From the NCBI GenBank assembly GCA_047495785.1, contig JBLDXI010000033.1, positions 1,116,001 to 1,180,000 on the forward strand: 64,000 nt of DNA, given 5' to 3'. The stretch's first letter is position 1. Each line of letters starts with the position of its first letter. Under the pieces are notes generated by a model. It worked only from the letters and a program-made list of their open reading frames with translations, was not told where the DNA came from and did no database searches. The translations under genes and the position numbers were made by a program. Of this stretch, positions 21,510 through 32,442 are shown in pieces. Source of the DNA: Lepidodermella squamata. Its lineage: Eukaryota > Gastrotricha.

Positions 21510-23579
21510 ATGAAGGCACTAAGACGCTTTGTTCGAGGCAAGAGTACTGAAGCATTAAGGCGAGATAGACACAGGAGGCATTCAATCAACGATCCGTCCG
21601 AACAACCCGGGGAAATTCTCGATGCTGGCGTAGCAACTTCCCACCAAGTTCGCGGCTTCATCGTCCGCCTTGAGACGCTACTCGCCGAAACTGATCACAG
21701 GTCGAAAGTCGCATTTAAAAATCTGGAAATTCGCCACCTTCTCGGCAAAATTCTGGCATTATCGAAGTCAAACCATCACATATTGACGGAAAATGCAGAG
21801 ATACACAGTTGTCTGCCGAAGGTATTAGGAAAATGCGTCGTTGGTATCGATGCAGCAACCGTGCTGGAAGACAAAGAAGCGCTTGATTTTACGAGGAAAG
21901 TCACCGATATCATCGCAAATTACTCCGACTCCTGCGAGCTTTTCTCCCGAACCCTGGCAACTGAAGTTCAAGGATTACTCAAATGGATCCTGGAGATCGT
22001 TGGCTCAAAGTCAATACACAGCTCTTTAACTGTCAAGAAATCTAAAGTAATTTTCTTTAAGGAGGATTTTTTCCATAATTATTCTGAATCCTAGGAAATC
22101 GAAGATCTAGTCGAAAATTGCCTCATGTCCCTTCACAACATAACGAAATTTCCTGAAACAATTCATGCGTTTAAGAAGTTCGAAAGTCTTCACGTAAGTC
22201 TACCAATTGAGATTGTAATTTTTCAAAATTTCGGCAAATTTTAGGCTGTGAAATTTTACCTCTGCTGTCCTTACGATATCTTACTATGCCTCGCAATGAT
22301 TTTCAGCGCCCGCATCGTTGAAGACGATGAAAGTCGACTTCTAGCCGAGGATTTGGGCGTCACTACTTCCTTTATCAAAGCCCTTAGTACCGCTCTTCAA
22401 GATTCGACCGGGAAAACTTACCTACCCGGCGAGTTATCAGCAGCCGAAATCGCTAATGGAATGCGGCTTCTGTTCATTCGAGATTCAAATAAAGCGAAAT
22501 TCGTCGCCGAAGGGGTTCTGCCCCTCCTGGAGAAGATGGTCATGTCGGAGAATGAGGAGGAGCAAATGGCGTCAATTCAGTGCTTATGGACCCTTTCATT
22601 CAGTGAAATTGAACGAGTCAAAATTGTCGCTATGTCGGAAATTCTTAGCCAGCTAAAATTGATAAGTATAACCTCGCAAAATCGAACTCTTCGCGTCAAA
22701 GCGACAAACGCTTTGGTTTTCATTAAAAACGGCAAGACCGGTCTATTAAAGCCAAGACCGTCGCTGCCTTCAGTTTCATCGGCGGATTCCAAGGTCGACG
22801 AAGCAACACGACCGCCGGTAATTTTTATCAGTTACTGTCAAAAGCAGCAACCGATGGTGTTGAGGATTCGAGAATCGCTTCGAGCAGCTAATTACGAGTG
22901 TTGGATTGATACCGAAGAAATGCATGGCTCGCTGCTTCAAGCAATGGCCGATGCGATTGAACGATGCTCTGTCGCGTTGATGTGCTACTCCGAGGACTAT
23001 AAAAAGTCGAACAATTGCCGATGCGAGGCTGAGTATATATTTCAGCTAAAAAAGCCGATTGTCCCCGTGAAAATGCAGAAACAATACCAGCCGGACGGTT
23101 GGCTAGGAATCATCATTGGAGCTAGGTTTTACATCGACATGTCCCTAGCGAATATTCCTTATGTCGAAGCGTCGCAGAAATTATGCGCGGAAATAACGAA
23201 TCAAATGCAAATTGCGAACAAACTTAACAAAGAATCTTCGAAATTGGTGGTACATGCAGTTTCTAAACCACCGCAAAAAACCGCTGTTTTCGCTGCCTGG
23301 TCAAATGCAGACGTCCAAAAGTGGCTTCGAGAAATTTCTTTGTTAGTTTTTTGTTATTCCTTGGGTATAAATAAAACTATGATTTTTCACAGATCTTCCC
23401 CGGTTCTTGAGAAGCTGGATGGGAACTTGCTGTGGACTCTTCACGAAATGAAAATAAAGGCTCCCGAGTCGTATTATTCTGTTCTTTCGAGATCTCTATT
23501 TGAAGCAACAGGAGATCTGCACAATTTGCTGCAACATATTTCTGCCCTTGATAGGCTATGGCAAACAATTGAAGAGTGA
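21510..23579 (+). CDS. ARM-repeat/TIR/SAM-like protein 1
   Basis: Four exons: 21510-22046, 22095-22193, 22245-23341, 23393-23579. The product is about 639 residues. A basic N-terminus (MKALRRFVRGK) leads into helical armadillo-like repeats (about 45-370). A TIR domain (about 405-545) follows, with FISYCQKQQP, a WIDTEEMHGS BB-loop region, LMCYSEDYKKSNNCRCEAEYIF and DGWLGIIIGARFYID. The Glu of CRCEAEY lies where NAD-cleaving TIR domains carry their catalytic Glu. A SAM-like domain (about 565-639; DVQKWLREISL, LDGNLLW) ends the protein. SARM1/TIR-1 has ARM, SAM, SAM, TIR, so the order here is different. Cytosolic NAD hydrolase or signalling scaffold roles, as for SARM1-like proteins, are inference. 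The annotated ATG is the second codon of a longer TTG-starting frame. AATAAAGC near 23590 is a polyadenylation signal. Confidence 0.82.
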
Positions 23580-23730
23580 TAAAAAAATAATAAAGCATAA
23601 TTTATTTTTATTCAATAATTTTACAAATTAAAAGTGGCATTAGTATGATTAATAGTTCAAACATCGAAGCTGCTACTTGAGTCTGTTTTTTGCCTCGGTG
23701 ATATGTTTGCATTAATTTTTCGTCACGCAC

Positions 23731-23861
23731 TATATAACGCCGGGTGAAGGTGACACATGCATTTTTTTTTTACTTTTTAAGAGCAGCATACCACACGGCT
23801 TGATCTTGTGATCTTGTGCGGCATTTTATACTAGCCAAGAGTAATATATAACGCCGTGTAA
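23731..23861 (+). promoter_or_regulatory. Repeated TATATAACGCCG motif upstream of TIR gene 2
   Basis: TATATAACGCCGGGTGA at 23731-23747 recurs as TATATAACGCCGTGTAA at 23845-23861, 26 bases before the ATG of TIR gene 2. It contains a TATA-like core. It could be a duplicated core promoter or factor site; only the repeat itself is seen. Confidence 0.35.
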
Positions 23862-23886
23862 TTTTTTTCTAATACTTTCAACTAAC

Positions 23887-25859
23887 ATGGATAGCCGAGT
23901 AGCTAATTCTCAACAAGTGCGGCAGCTTATTCTGAAATTGGAGTCCGCCGTCGGGGTTATCCACTCGAAAATTCCAAAAGATGTACGGAAAGACGAAAGT
24001 ATCTGGGACCTTCTACGACAAGTCGCTGGGCTATCAAAGCTACACAACGAACTAATCAGTGAAAATGCTGAGATTAACAGTTGCCTACCGAAAATTCTCG
24101 AAAAATGCGTAATCGGCATTGATGCAGCTATCCTACTTGAAGATGCTAAGGCGCGGCAGTTTGCCCAACTGGTTATCGATATTATATCGAATTATTCCGA
24201 CCACTGCGAGCTCTTCTCTCGAACCCTAGCTTCGGAAGCGCTAGGTCTGATCAAATGGCTGCTGGAAATTGTCAGCTCAAAATCTATTCAAATCGTCATG
24301 AAAACTAATAAGGCAGGCAAATGATTAATTATTCTTCGGCTGTTTTATTCTAAATCAAAAAAATCTCTCATTGTTAAGGATATTCATGCTATTGTAGAGG
24401 GCTGTCTGATGTCCCTGCACAACGTTACCAAGTACCCTGAAACATGGCAATCATTCAAGGCCTTTCAATCCATTTACGTGAGTTGGCAATGAGCAATTTA
24501 AATCCAATTTTCAAATTTTAATTTCAGTCCGTAAAATTTTATATGACGTACGATGACGATAAACTGCTGTGCCTTGCGATGATTTTCGCCGCCAGAATCG
24601 TCGAGGATTCCCAAAGTGTCCGGCTAGTTGAAGAGCCCGGTGTCGTGTCATCCTTTGTGAAAGCCTTGGGTTCAACATTGGAAGATACCACTGGAAAACA
24701 TTACCTACCTGGTGAACTATCCCCGGCAGAAATCGCCGATGGAATGCGGCTGTTGCTGATTACCGACGCGAATAAATCGAAATTTGTCGAGGAGGGTGTG
24801 TTGCCCCTGCTGGAGAAGATGCTTTCGTCGAACATTGTTGAAGAACAACTCGCTGCGGTTCAAAACTTGTGGACCCTTGCGTTTGGCGAGAAGGAGCGGG
24901 CGAAGATTAATGAGCAACCGAAAATCCTTACCCAACTTCAATTCATCTCCGAAAATGCTGAAAACAACTCGTTGAAGCTCCGAGCTTCTAACGCCAAGGT
25001 TTTCATCGAACACGGGTACCAAATGACGAAAACTGAGACGGAAAAGCCGGTTGAAACAGAGGGAGATGAAGCGCCGAAACCTCCGTTGATTTTCATAAGT
25101 TATTGCCAGCGACAACAGCCGATGGTTTTGCGAATTCGAGAGTCACTTCGACAGGCCAATTACGACTGCTGGATCGACACCGAAGCCATGCATGGCTCAA
25201 CCCTTCAAGCAATGGCTGATGCTATCGAGCGGTGTACAGTCGCGCTGATGTGTTATTCCGAGGACTACAAAAAGTCGAATAACTGCCGATCTGAGGCTGA
25301 ATACATTTTCCAAACGAAGAAACCGATTGTCCCGGTGAAAATGAATAAGGACTACAACCCTGATGGCTGGCTGGGAATCATCATTGGCGCTAGATTTTAC
25401 ATCGACATGTCTCTTGCCCATATTCCTTACATCGAGGCGATTCAAAAGTTGTGTGCTGAGATTACGAATCAGCTGCATATTGTGAATAAAAAACAGGCGG
25501 AAATCGATGGCACAACTGCAGTAGCTGTCCCAACTCCTCAGGCCATTGCCGCTTTGAAAAAATCGGGTGTCTTTTCATCTTGGTCGAACGATGACGTTAA
25601 GAAGTGGCTCAAAGAAATATCGCTGTATGAATTTCAACTAAATTTTAAACTTGGGTATAATTTTCATTTTTTTAGGAATTCCGAAGCTTTCGAAACTCTG
25701 GACGGAAATTTGTTGTGGACACTGTTTGAGATGAAATCAAAAGCTCCTGAATCCTACTACAACGTCGTGACCAAGTACTTGGGGCCAAAAGCCAGCGATC
25801 TGTCCAGCCTCCTGACTCATTTATCAGCTCTGGATCGACTCTGGCAAACTGTTGAGTAG
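23887..25859 (+). CDS. ARM-repeat/TIR/SAM-like protein 2
   Basis: Four exons: 23887-24312, 24379-24477, 24528-25624, 25676-25859. The product is about 601 residues. Exons 2 (99 bases) and 3 (1097 bases) have exactly the lengths of those in the upstream sister, and all introns sit at matching places, so it is a tandem duplicate. It lacks the basic N-terminal extension. ARM-like helices, TIR (FISYCQRQQP, WIDTEAMHGS, NNCRSEAEYIF, GWLGIIIGARFYID) and SAM-like (DVKKWLKEISL, LDGNLLW) domains follow in the same order. The putative catalytic Glu is kept. The first intron appears to start with GC rather than GT (AAG|GCAGGC), judged by alignment to the sister protein. A possible AG at 24403-24404 gives an alternative but shorter join. 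CAATAAAA near 25893 may end the transcript. Confidence 0.82.
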
Positions 25860-26563
25860 AAAAAACTCCTCATTCCATTTTCAAAAGAATTTCAATAAAA
25901 TTTCAGTTTATTGCGCAAGCTACTGGTAAATTGTTAATCATGTATAACAGAAAAATGATTAATTGTCCAAATATTTTGTATATGTTAACATCATTTTTCT
26001 CCGCATTTCATATAATAATAAGACGCACGTCATCATCGGCCATGCACATCATGAAACAGTTGTATCAGCGACAAACACACGCTAAAACAAGAGCAAATAT
26101 CATGCCGAAATAGTAAGACAGCTGAGCTCATGTTAATGCATGTATAAATTGGCAGTTTTTGAACGATTTTAATCAAACGCGAAAGGTCCTCCGAAAAACG
26201 TGCGCGGAAAGTCGAAAATTTGAACCGTGAGGCTCAAATGGTGTTGAGGAAGAGGGGAAATAAAATCATTCGTATAAAAGCAAACGAGGACCTTTCCGTG
26301 ATTAAAAATCAATTCGCGTAATAAAGCTGGTGGAGATTTCTGTTTCGCGCTCGGAAAATATCGGCAGTAGAATTCGTCATGAAGATGTGATTAATGTAAA
26401 CGGCTATTGGACTGATAATGGTGTATAATGTAATACGAAAATCCTTAGTTATTTACAGTGAGGAGAAAATTAAAAGAGACGAAAGACTTGTCAGAAAAAT
26501 TCATTAATTTTCCGTATTTTTCTCAAACTCGATTTCGATTTGATTTTTATTTATTCAATATTT
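25860..26563 (-). other. Intergenic region between TIR gene 2 and the receptor gene
   Basis: This is a convergent 3' region with no exon recognised on either strand. AT-rich; a plus-strand frame at 25931-26113 is short and lacks features. Confidence 0.45.
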
Positions 26564-29500
26564 CTAAAATTTCTGGTGGCCAATAGCAGCGTCGAGGCGC
26601 GTGTTGTAGACAGCTTCGTCCTGCATCTCAACGTGATTCATGTGCCCGGCAATGGAGCCGTTCGTGTTGGCTCGCACCGCCTTCGAATACATGACATTTT
26701 CATGCTGCAGTTGCTGCGACGACCGCCGGCGGGATTTTTTGTTCGACCGCCCGACCAGTTCCGCATCACCGCTGTCGTCGCCGAAATGCTGCGGGTGGTG
26801 GTGCGCATGGTGTGGGATGCCATTCGCGCTTCCGTTACCGGTCACGTTGATATATACGCCATTTGTATTCGGCGGCAAATCAGTTGCAGAGCTCACTAAT
26901 AAAAATTAAATAAATTTGAAAAATCGGAATATTATCGAAAAATTCAGCACAATCTATAGAGCTAACAAATTATTAGAAAAAGGGGAAAATTATTAGCTAC
27001 CATATCCGGGACAATATAGGAGGTCACAACACATGCACATTTTTTATAAAATTCTCGCGATTTTCCATGCGGTGACCAGTCACCGATTTTTCAGTCGCAA
27101 ACTATAGGTGCAATAATTTTCAATTTTTTCTCGAATATTTACCAGTGCATCGCGAACAAAAATTGAAATATAGCGCAGCGTGTTCCCTTTAAATTATTAC
27201 CATAACCCACAATTTGCAATGCAAGAATCATCGATATTAATTAAATGAAAAACTAAAGGTATAGGAGATAAGCAATCGAGCTGCAGTGTCTGCGTCTAAT
27301 AGCAGGCGGATCAACTTACAAATTTCGTCCGTAGAAAAGACCATTACTAGTCGAGGAAATTGATAATAGGAGTAAATCATAAAAATTCAACCGAAATAAA
27401 TAAAGGGTAAAAATAAACGAAAATTAGTAGGTAGGAAAGCTATAACCCAGTAGAGGCTAAGGATTAGTATAAATTAAAATACCTGACGATTTACGATTAG
27501 ATGGCGGGCTGTCGGTATCCGACGCATAGGAAGACTTTCTGCCCTTCCTAAAATTGAAAAAAAATCAGTTTTTTTCAAAATCACCCCGACCAAAAAACTC
27601 ACATTATAATGAATATTACGAGAGCAGTTAAGCATATTGTTAACACCACTGCTCCAACGACTAGTCCTATAAGTAGGGTCATGTCAATGCCAGGAACTAA
27701 AAATTTAAAAAAAATATTAATATATTTTTTAATTTTTTTGAAAATTATTTACGAGGTCCTTTCGTCGCCATAGCTGCTTCGGGTTCCAGCCTGAACGGGA
27801 TCAGTTCAGACGGCGGGCTATCGATTTGTTCGTTATTCCGATAGTTGATGATAGTATAATACGGCAAATTCAGCATCAACCGCGTGATGGTAACATTTGT
27901 TTCCAGCCCAGTCACTGTCAAATTGCGAATGGGATAAGCGCCTTGGGTCGATGGGTGCTTGTCGTAAATTCGAATCATATAACGCTCGACCGAATCGCAT
28001 CCTGTGTCTTTTTGAGCAATGGGCGACCACGCCAGGACAGCGGTTGAAAAATTTGTATTGGCAATTCGCGACCAATCAGCCACCCTGATGTTAATCACCT
28101 TGGCAAACGGTTCTGCGAAAAATAAAATAAAAAAATTAATAGATAAATTGATGAGAAATTTAAAACTGCCACCTTAAAATTAATCTATAGGGAAATTTTT
28201 CAAATAATTAATAAGCGGACGAAACAAGAGACGAGACCAGAGCCGGCCGAGTTGACACAAGATTTTAAAGATGTAAGCCCTCTGCCGAAGAGAATTAGTA
28301 GAACAGACAATAGAGCTCTAATTTTTGAGGAAAAAAATTCGAAAATTAGAGCTCAAATAACAACGAATATAAGGTGAAACGAGTGAAACGATCACACGGA
28401 CACACGAGAAATAAGCCCGCGCTAACTTCCACACGGTGTCTTGAAGCGAACGGAGGGCGATCGCGCCTGAAGATGCGTCGGGCCGATGCGAATCAGCGTA
28501 ACGTCATAGAAGCTATTCTGCGCCATTTCGTAAAACTGAATCGCCGAGCAGTTATCGACCTCGGGCGAGCCCTGTGTCAACGACAACAGCCACGGGCGGC
28601 ATGTCGCGTTAACACCTGGCGCTGTTACCTGAATCATTGGCAGTGGTTTAGGATGAAATGCATTTCGCGGTTTTTTTTATCTCTTTACATTAGCGTCGAG
28701 CGTCCAGCCTGTAGCTAGGCTGGTAAAAAGCAGGCGATATCCGGTGACTGTATTTTCTTCGTAGCCCGGGTCAACGCAAAACTCACCGCGGCGGTCCCAG
28801 TTAACGATCACGTGACCCGGGCTTGAAGGGTCGAGAAGGACGACAGGCGGTGTTGTCATATCGGTAATATCTAAAATCAGTGTTACAGCAGGGCCACAAC
28901 GGATGAAGGGAGAAAGCCAAAAATGAATACGAATATTAGATGAGAAATTTGAAATAATATATTTCAAGCCCATGAAAATTCAAGAGGTTCTACAATAATT
29001 GATGACCGATAGATGAAACGGGGATGAGAAAGAAGTCGTCAGACTCGAGATCGATTGAGAATTTTAAGGCCTGAAAGTAAGCAACTCACTCTCGCAGGGT
29101 GTCTTGAAAATGGTGACAGGCGACATTTTTCCGACTCCGCCTTGACCCTCACGAATCGCAGCGACCGAAATAGCATATCTAAATAAAATGAAAATTATTT
29201 AAATTAATTCATAGTTATTAATACAGTGTGTCCCAGACGTTGCGCAGCTATTTTTTAATTCGGCAATTTTTTGTTGGAAATTCAGCTAATTATATTGAAT
29301 TAAACCTAGCGAGAGAATATTCCATCATTTACGCGATTAAACCGAAGAAATAAAAAAATTACCGGAGAAAACCCGGAAAACCGCGATGGTAACTGGTTCG
29401 ATAATTTTCGGTATTTTACCCGGTTGGACTAAATTTCTCCGGATTTTTTTAATCAAATTAACAAATGACATACTTTATTAATATTCCTGGTATTTTTTTC

Positions 29501-30832
29501 AAGTATTTTTCTGACTTTTTTAGCCATTTTAGAGTTTCATTGCTTGCGTTACTTATGGGACACGCTGTAATACTAATTATTACCATGATTTTATAAAAAT
29601 AAATTACCTAGTATTTAGCTGGAGAGGGCCAATACGTTTCTGGCAAAGTTGAGCCGCAGGGCATGCAACCGCGGCTGGAATCTCGGTTTTGCCATAAATG
29701 CCCCAGTCTTCGCTTTCTTTCCGAATATAAACGTAGTAAAAATCGACCGGCCCATCGCCGATATCGCCCTCTTGGAATTTGCGCCATTTCACGGTGCGAA
29801 ATACATTAAAATCAGCCTCGGCTATTTGAGGCGGATCTGGCACGACCGGTAGCGTGAAGACGTGCGTCAGCGCCCATTCCGAGGCGCGACCTGTCTCGCC
29901 GTTCACCGAACATAAAATGTACTGACCACTTTCTTGCACATTTAAAATATCGATTGTCGCTTCAACGGCGGATGGCGTAAGAGCTGTCACCTATTTTTGT
30001 TAAATCAAATTTTTGTTGTCCATCTTTTCTAATTTTTTTTCGATTCAAACCTTAACGTCTCCTGGTATTCTCGTCCCGTTGGAAAATTCGAATCGAAAAT
30101 TAGCTGCGTTTGTCGGTGGCGGAAATCCAGACACGAGACAACGCGCAGCAGCCGTTTGACCCGGGTTCACTTCATCGATCGTAAAGTTGTAAATGTGAAG
30201 CGCGCTTTTCGGCTCTGTATTCAAATAATTAATATAGCAATAATAAACACACCATGTGATAAAGGTAAACAAACAACGCTTAATAATAATTACGCGCAGG
30301 GCTAAAAATTTTAAACGGTATAATTACACCTACGCCCTATAGCGCGCGTATAAACAATCGAAAAGCCAGCGTAAATCGATAGATTCAATTATTAAGGAGT
30401 GAAGGCCTCGATTGAACTCGCACTCACTTTTCGAGTAGAATAAATTTATGCCGTTTTGCTGCGGCGCCGGGCAGCCGTCGATTGTTTTCGGATAGCATTT
30501 GCCGTCGGCTGTCGACACTGTGAATCCGCGACACTCGTCGCCCTGCGACAAGCAATACCGGGCGCATTCTTCCAGTGTGATTCCGTCACCTCCGTTAGCG
30601 CCGCAAGCCGGGCAAAAGTAAGGCGATGGCAGCAGAAAATTTCCTGGGCAGTTGCCATGCAATGTTTCGAATATCGCCTCAGAAGTTTCGAGTTTTTCAT
30701 CTAAAAATTCAGAATAAATCAATTTTAAAAAATCCTCCTTAATTTTATGATAGAAATGAAAAACGCACCGTAATGCAGGCCATCAGCAAGAGTTGTGACG
30801 AAAAATGACGAGGCTATTAATAATATTAGCAT
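26564..30832 (-). CDS. Single-pass receptor-like protein: PAN-like, Ig/FN3 repeats, TM, basic tail
   Basis: Eleven exons in minus order: 30769-30832, 30428-30700, 30051-30214, 29608-29990, 29090-29178, 28689-28870, 28427-28628, 27753-28112, 27603-27696, 27483-27547, 26564-26895. The frame closes throughout and gives about 735 residues. MLILLIASSFFVTTLADG is the signal peptide. A Cys-rich PAN-like module (NCPGNF...CARYCLSQGDECRGF...LFYSK) follows. Next come an Ig/FN3-like domain and three or four FN3-like domains with N-glycosylation sites and TPC-type ends (FKTPCE, FKTPCG). One transmembrane helix is seen (MTLLIGLVVGAVVLTICLTA and onward). The roughly 130-residue cytoplasmic tail has basic Ser clusters (KKSRRRSS), a His-rich stretch and a NVMYSK tyrosine. 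No kinase or phosphatase domain is present. It looks like a cell-surface adhesion or guidance-type receptor; I do not recognise an orthologue. Confidence 0.8.
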
Positions 30833-31341
30833 GTCGAGTCTGAGGCGTTGATGCCGATGTGTTCTTTGAAGTTGTAGCGGCATTTCCGCCAGTCGTGGCT
30901 GCGTTAAACGTGCGAAACAGCGTAACGTTATTCGAGGCAAAGTTCAAATTCCAGGTCGTCTCACGCTCTTTATGATGAGGCTCACGAGGCAAATATTTAT
31001 CAATAAAACATCTATAAATTGCATAATAATAACGCTAATGACAACGCCTATTTACAGGTACCACTGTGGCCTCGCCGGTCGGTTTTAATACCTAGTAATA
31101 AAATGAGACATTAGTCATACGAAGTAATTCAAGCGAATGGGAGTTGATTTACAATTCAAGGCACAAGGTCAAAGCTGTTATTAGCGAAAAAAAGGCCTAG
31201 TAATAAGGCGGTGACAATCCATGCGTGGATTTTCTGGGCCACAAGCTGGAAAAGAGCGGCTCGAGTTAACAATCACAACAAACAATGGTAATATAGCGGT
31301 GAAAAGACGCAGGTAAGTGGAAGAAAAAGTTCGTAAAAACA

Positions 31342-31587
31342 CTACAAAACTATTACATCATAAACGGCAAAATAATGACTGAACATGTCTTGTATTGTGC
31401 TCAATTTTATTGTCGCAATATTTTGACGCGTACCGGTTTCTTCGTCTTCTGAAGAAGAAGAAGCGCGCAGCCGCCGAGAGGCTAAACGCGAGCGAGCGAG
31501 CGCGCGCGCAAGCCAAAAGGTGAGAAACGCGCTAATGAAAAATAATGCGAAAATATCTAACAAGCTACACGCGAAAATTCGAGACAT
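31342..31587 (-). CDS. Possible small membrane protein (low confidence)
   Basis: This 81-residue frame begins MSRIFACSLLDIFALFFISAF, a strong hydrophobic segment. An Arg/Ala/Ser-rich stretch (RSRLASRRLRASSSSEDEET) and a polar C-terminus follow. It could be a small membrane protein, a 5' exon of the receptor gene, or chance. The region is locally GC-rich and simple in sequence. No paralogue or domain supports it. Confidence 0.2.
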   Translation of the reverse strand: MSRIFACSLLDIFALFFISAFLTFWLARALARSRLASRRLRASSSSEDEETGTRQNIATIKLSTIQDMFSHYFAVYDVIVL

Positions 31588-32416
31588 AGCCGCCGCGTCC
31601 GTTTTTCAATGGCGAGTGGAGAGAGAGAAAGCGGAGTTGTAAGAAGACGGCCGGCGAATAAATTTTGTATGTCGTACATCTACAACAAGGCCGGCTTTAC
31701 GGCCAGATTACATGCTATAAGCTAGTGATAAATAATTAAAACAAAAATTGCAAAAATGCGATTTTCATCGGTCAGGTGTACTTCATACGAAACACATCGT
31801 TATAACACTGCGAGGAGAAAAACTTAATGACATCGTTATCGGCTGCTTTTCAGCCCATACACACACACACACAGTGACCTGACCCAATTTAAATTGGATC
31901 GCATGCGAAGGCAAAATTTTTGTTTCGCACTTGCAAGGAAAAAATAACGTAATCCACCTAAATGAGAAATTAAAACTGTGAATTGAAGAGATCAAAATGG
32001 CAGCGTAAGTTGTAGCGCGGATTTTATCACTTTACCGTGAAAAGATTTGTCAGACGTGAGACAAGCATCAGCAGGGGGCCAAATGGATGGATAATAAGGA
32101 GGATGCTGTCTGAGAGCGAGACAAGACGACGCCGATGCTTAGCAAGAGATCGTTGTTGTTGTTTTCGTTGTTACTGCTACTACTACTTGTACTACTACAC
32201 GGGCTGGTTTTACTTACGATGAGTTGGTTGCGGATCGCAACAAGCGGCAGTGATAACGGTGGACCGAATCATCGCCAAACGGCGTGACTCAAACACATAT
32301 CGCTGCGGCCATTGTTGCTGGAGCTTCATGGTCACGAACTCTCTTTCGGCTCGCGTTAAATTACATTGTTTTTGGTGGTGGCTTTACCTACGTGTGTTTA
32401 TGCGGCCGTTTAATGC

Positions 32417-32442
32417 CTATTATTATTATTATTATTATTATT
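32417..32442 (+). repeat. (ATT)n microsatellite
   Basis: About eight uninterrupted ATT units in non-coding sequence. Confidence 0.8.
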
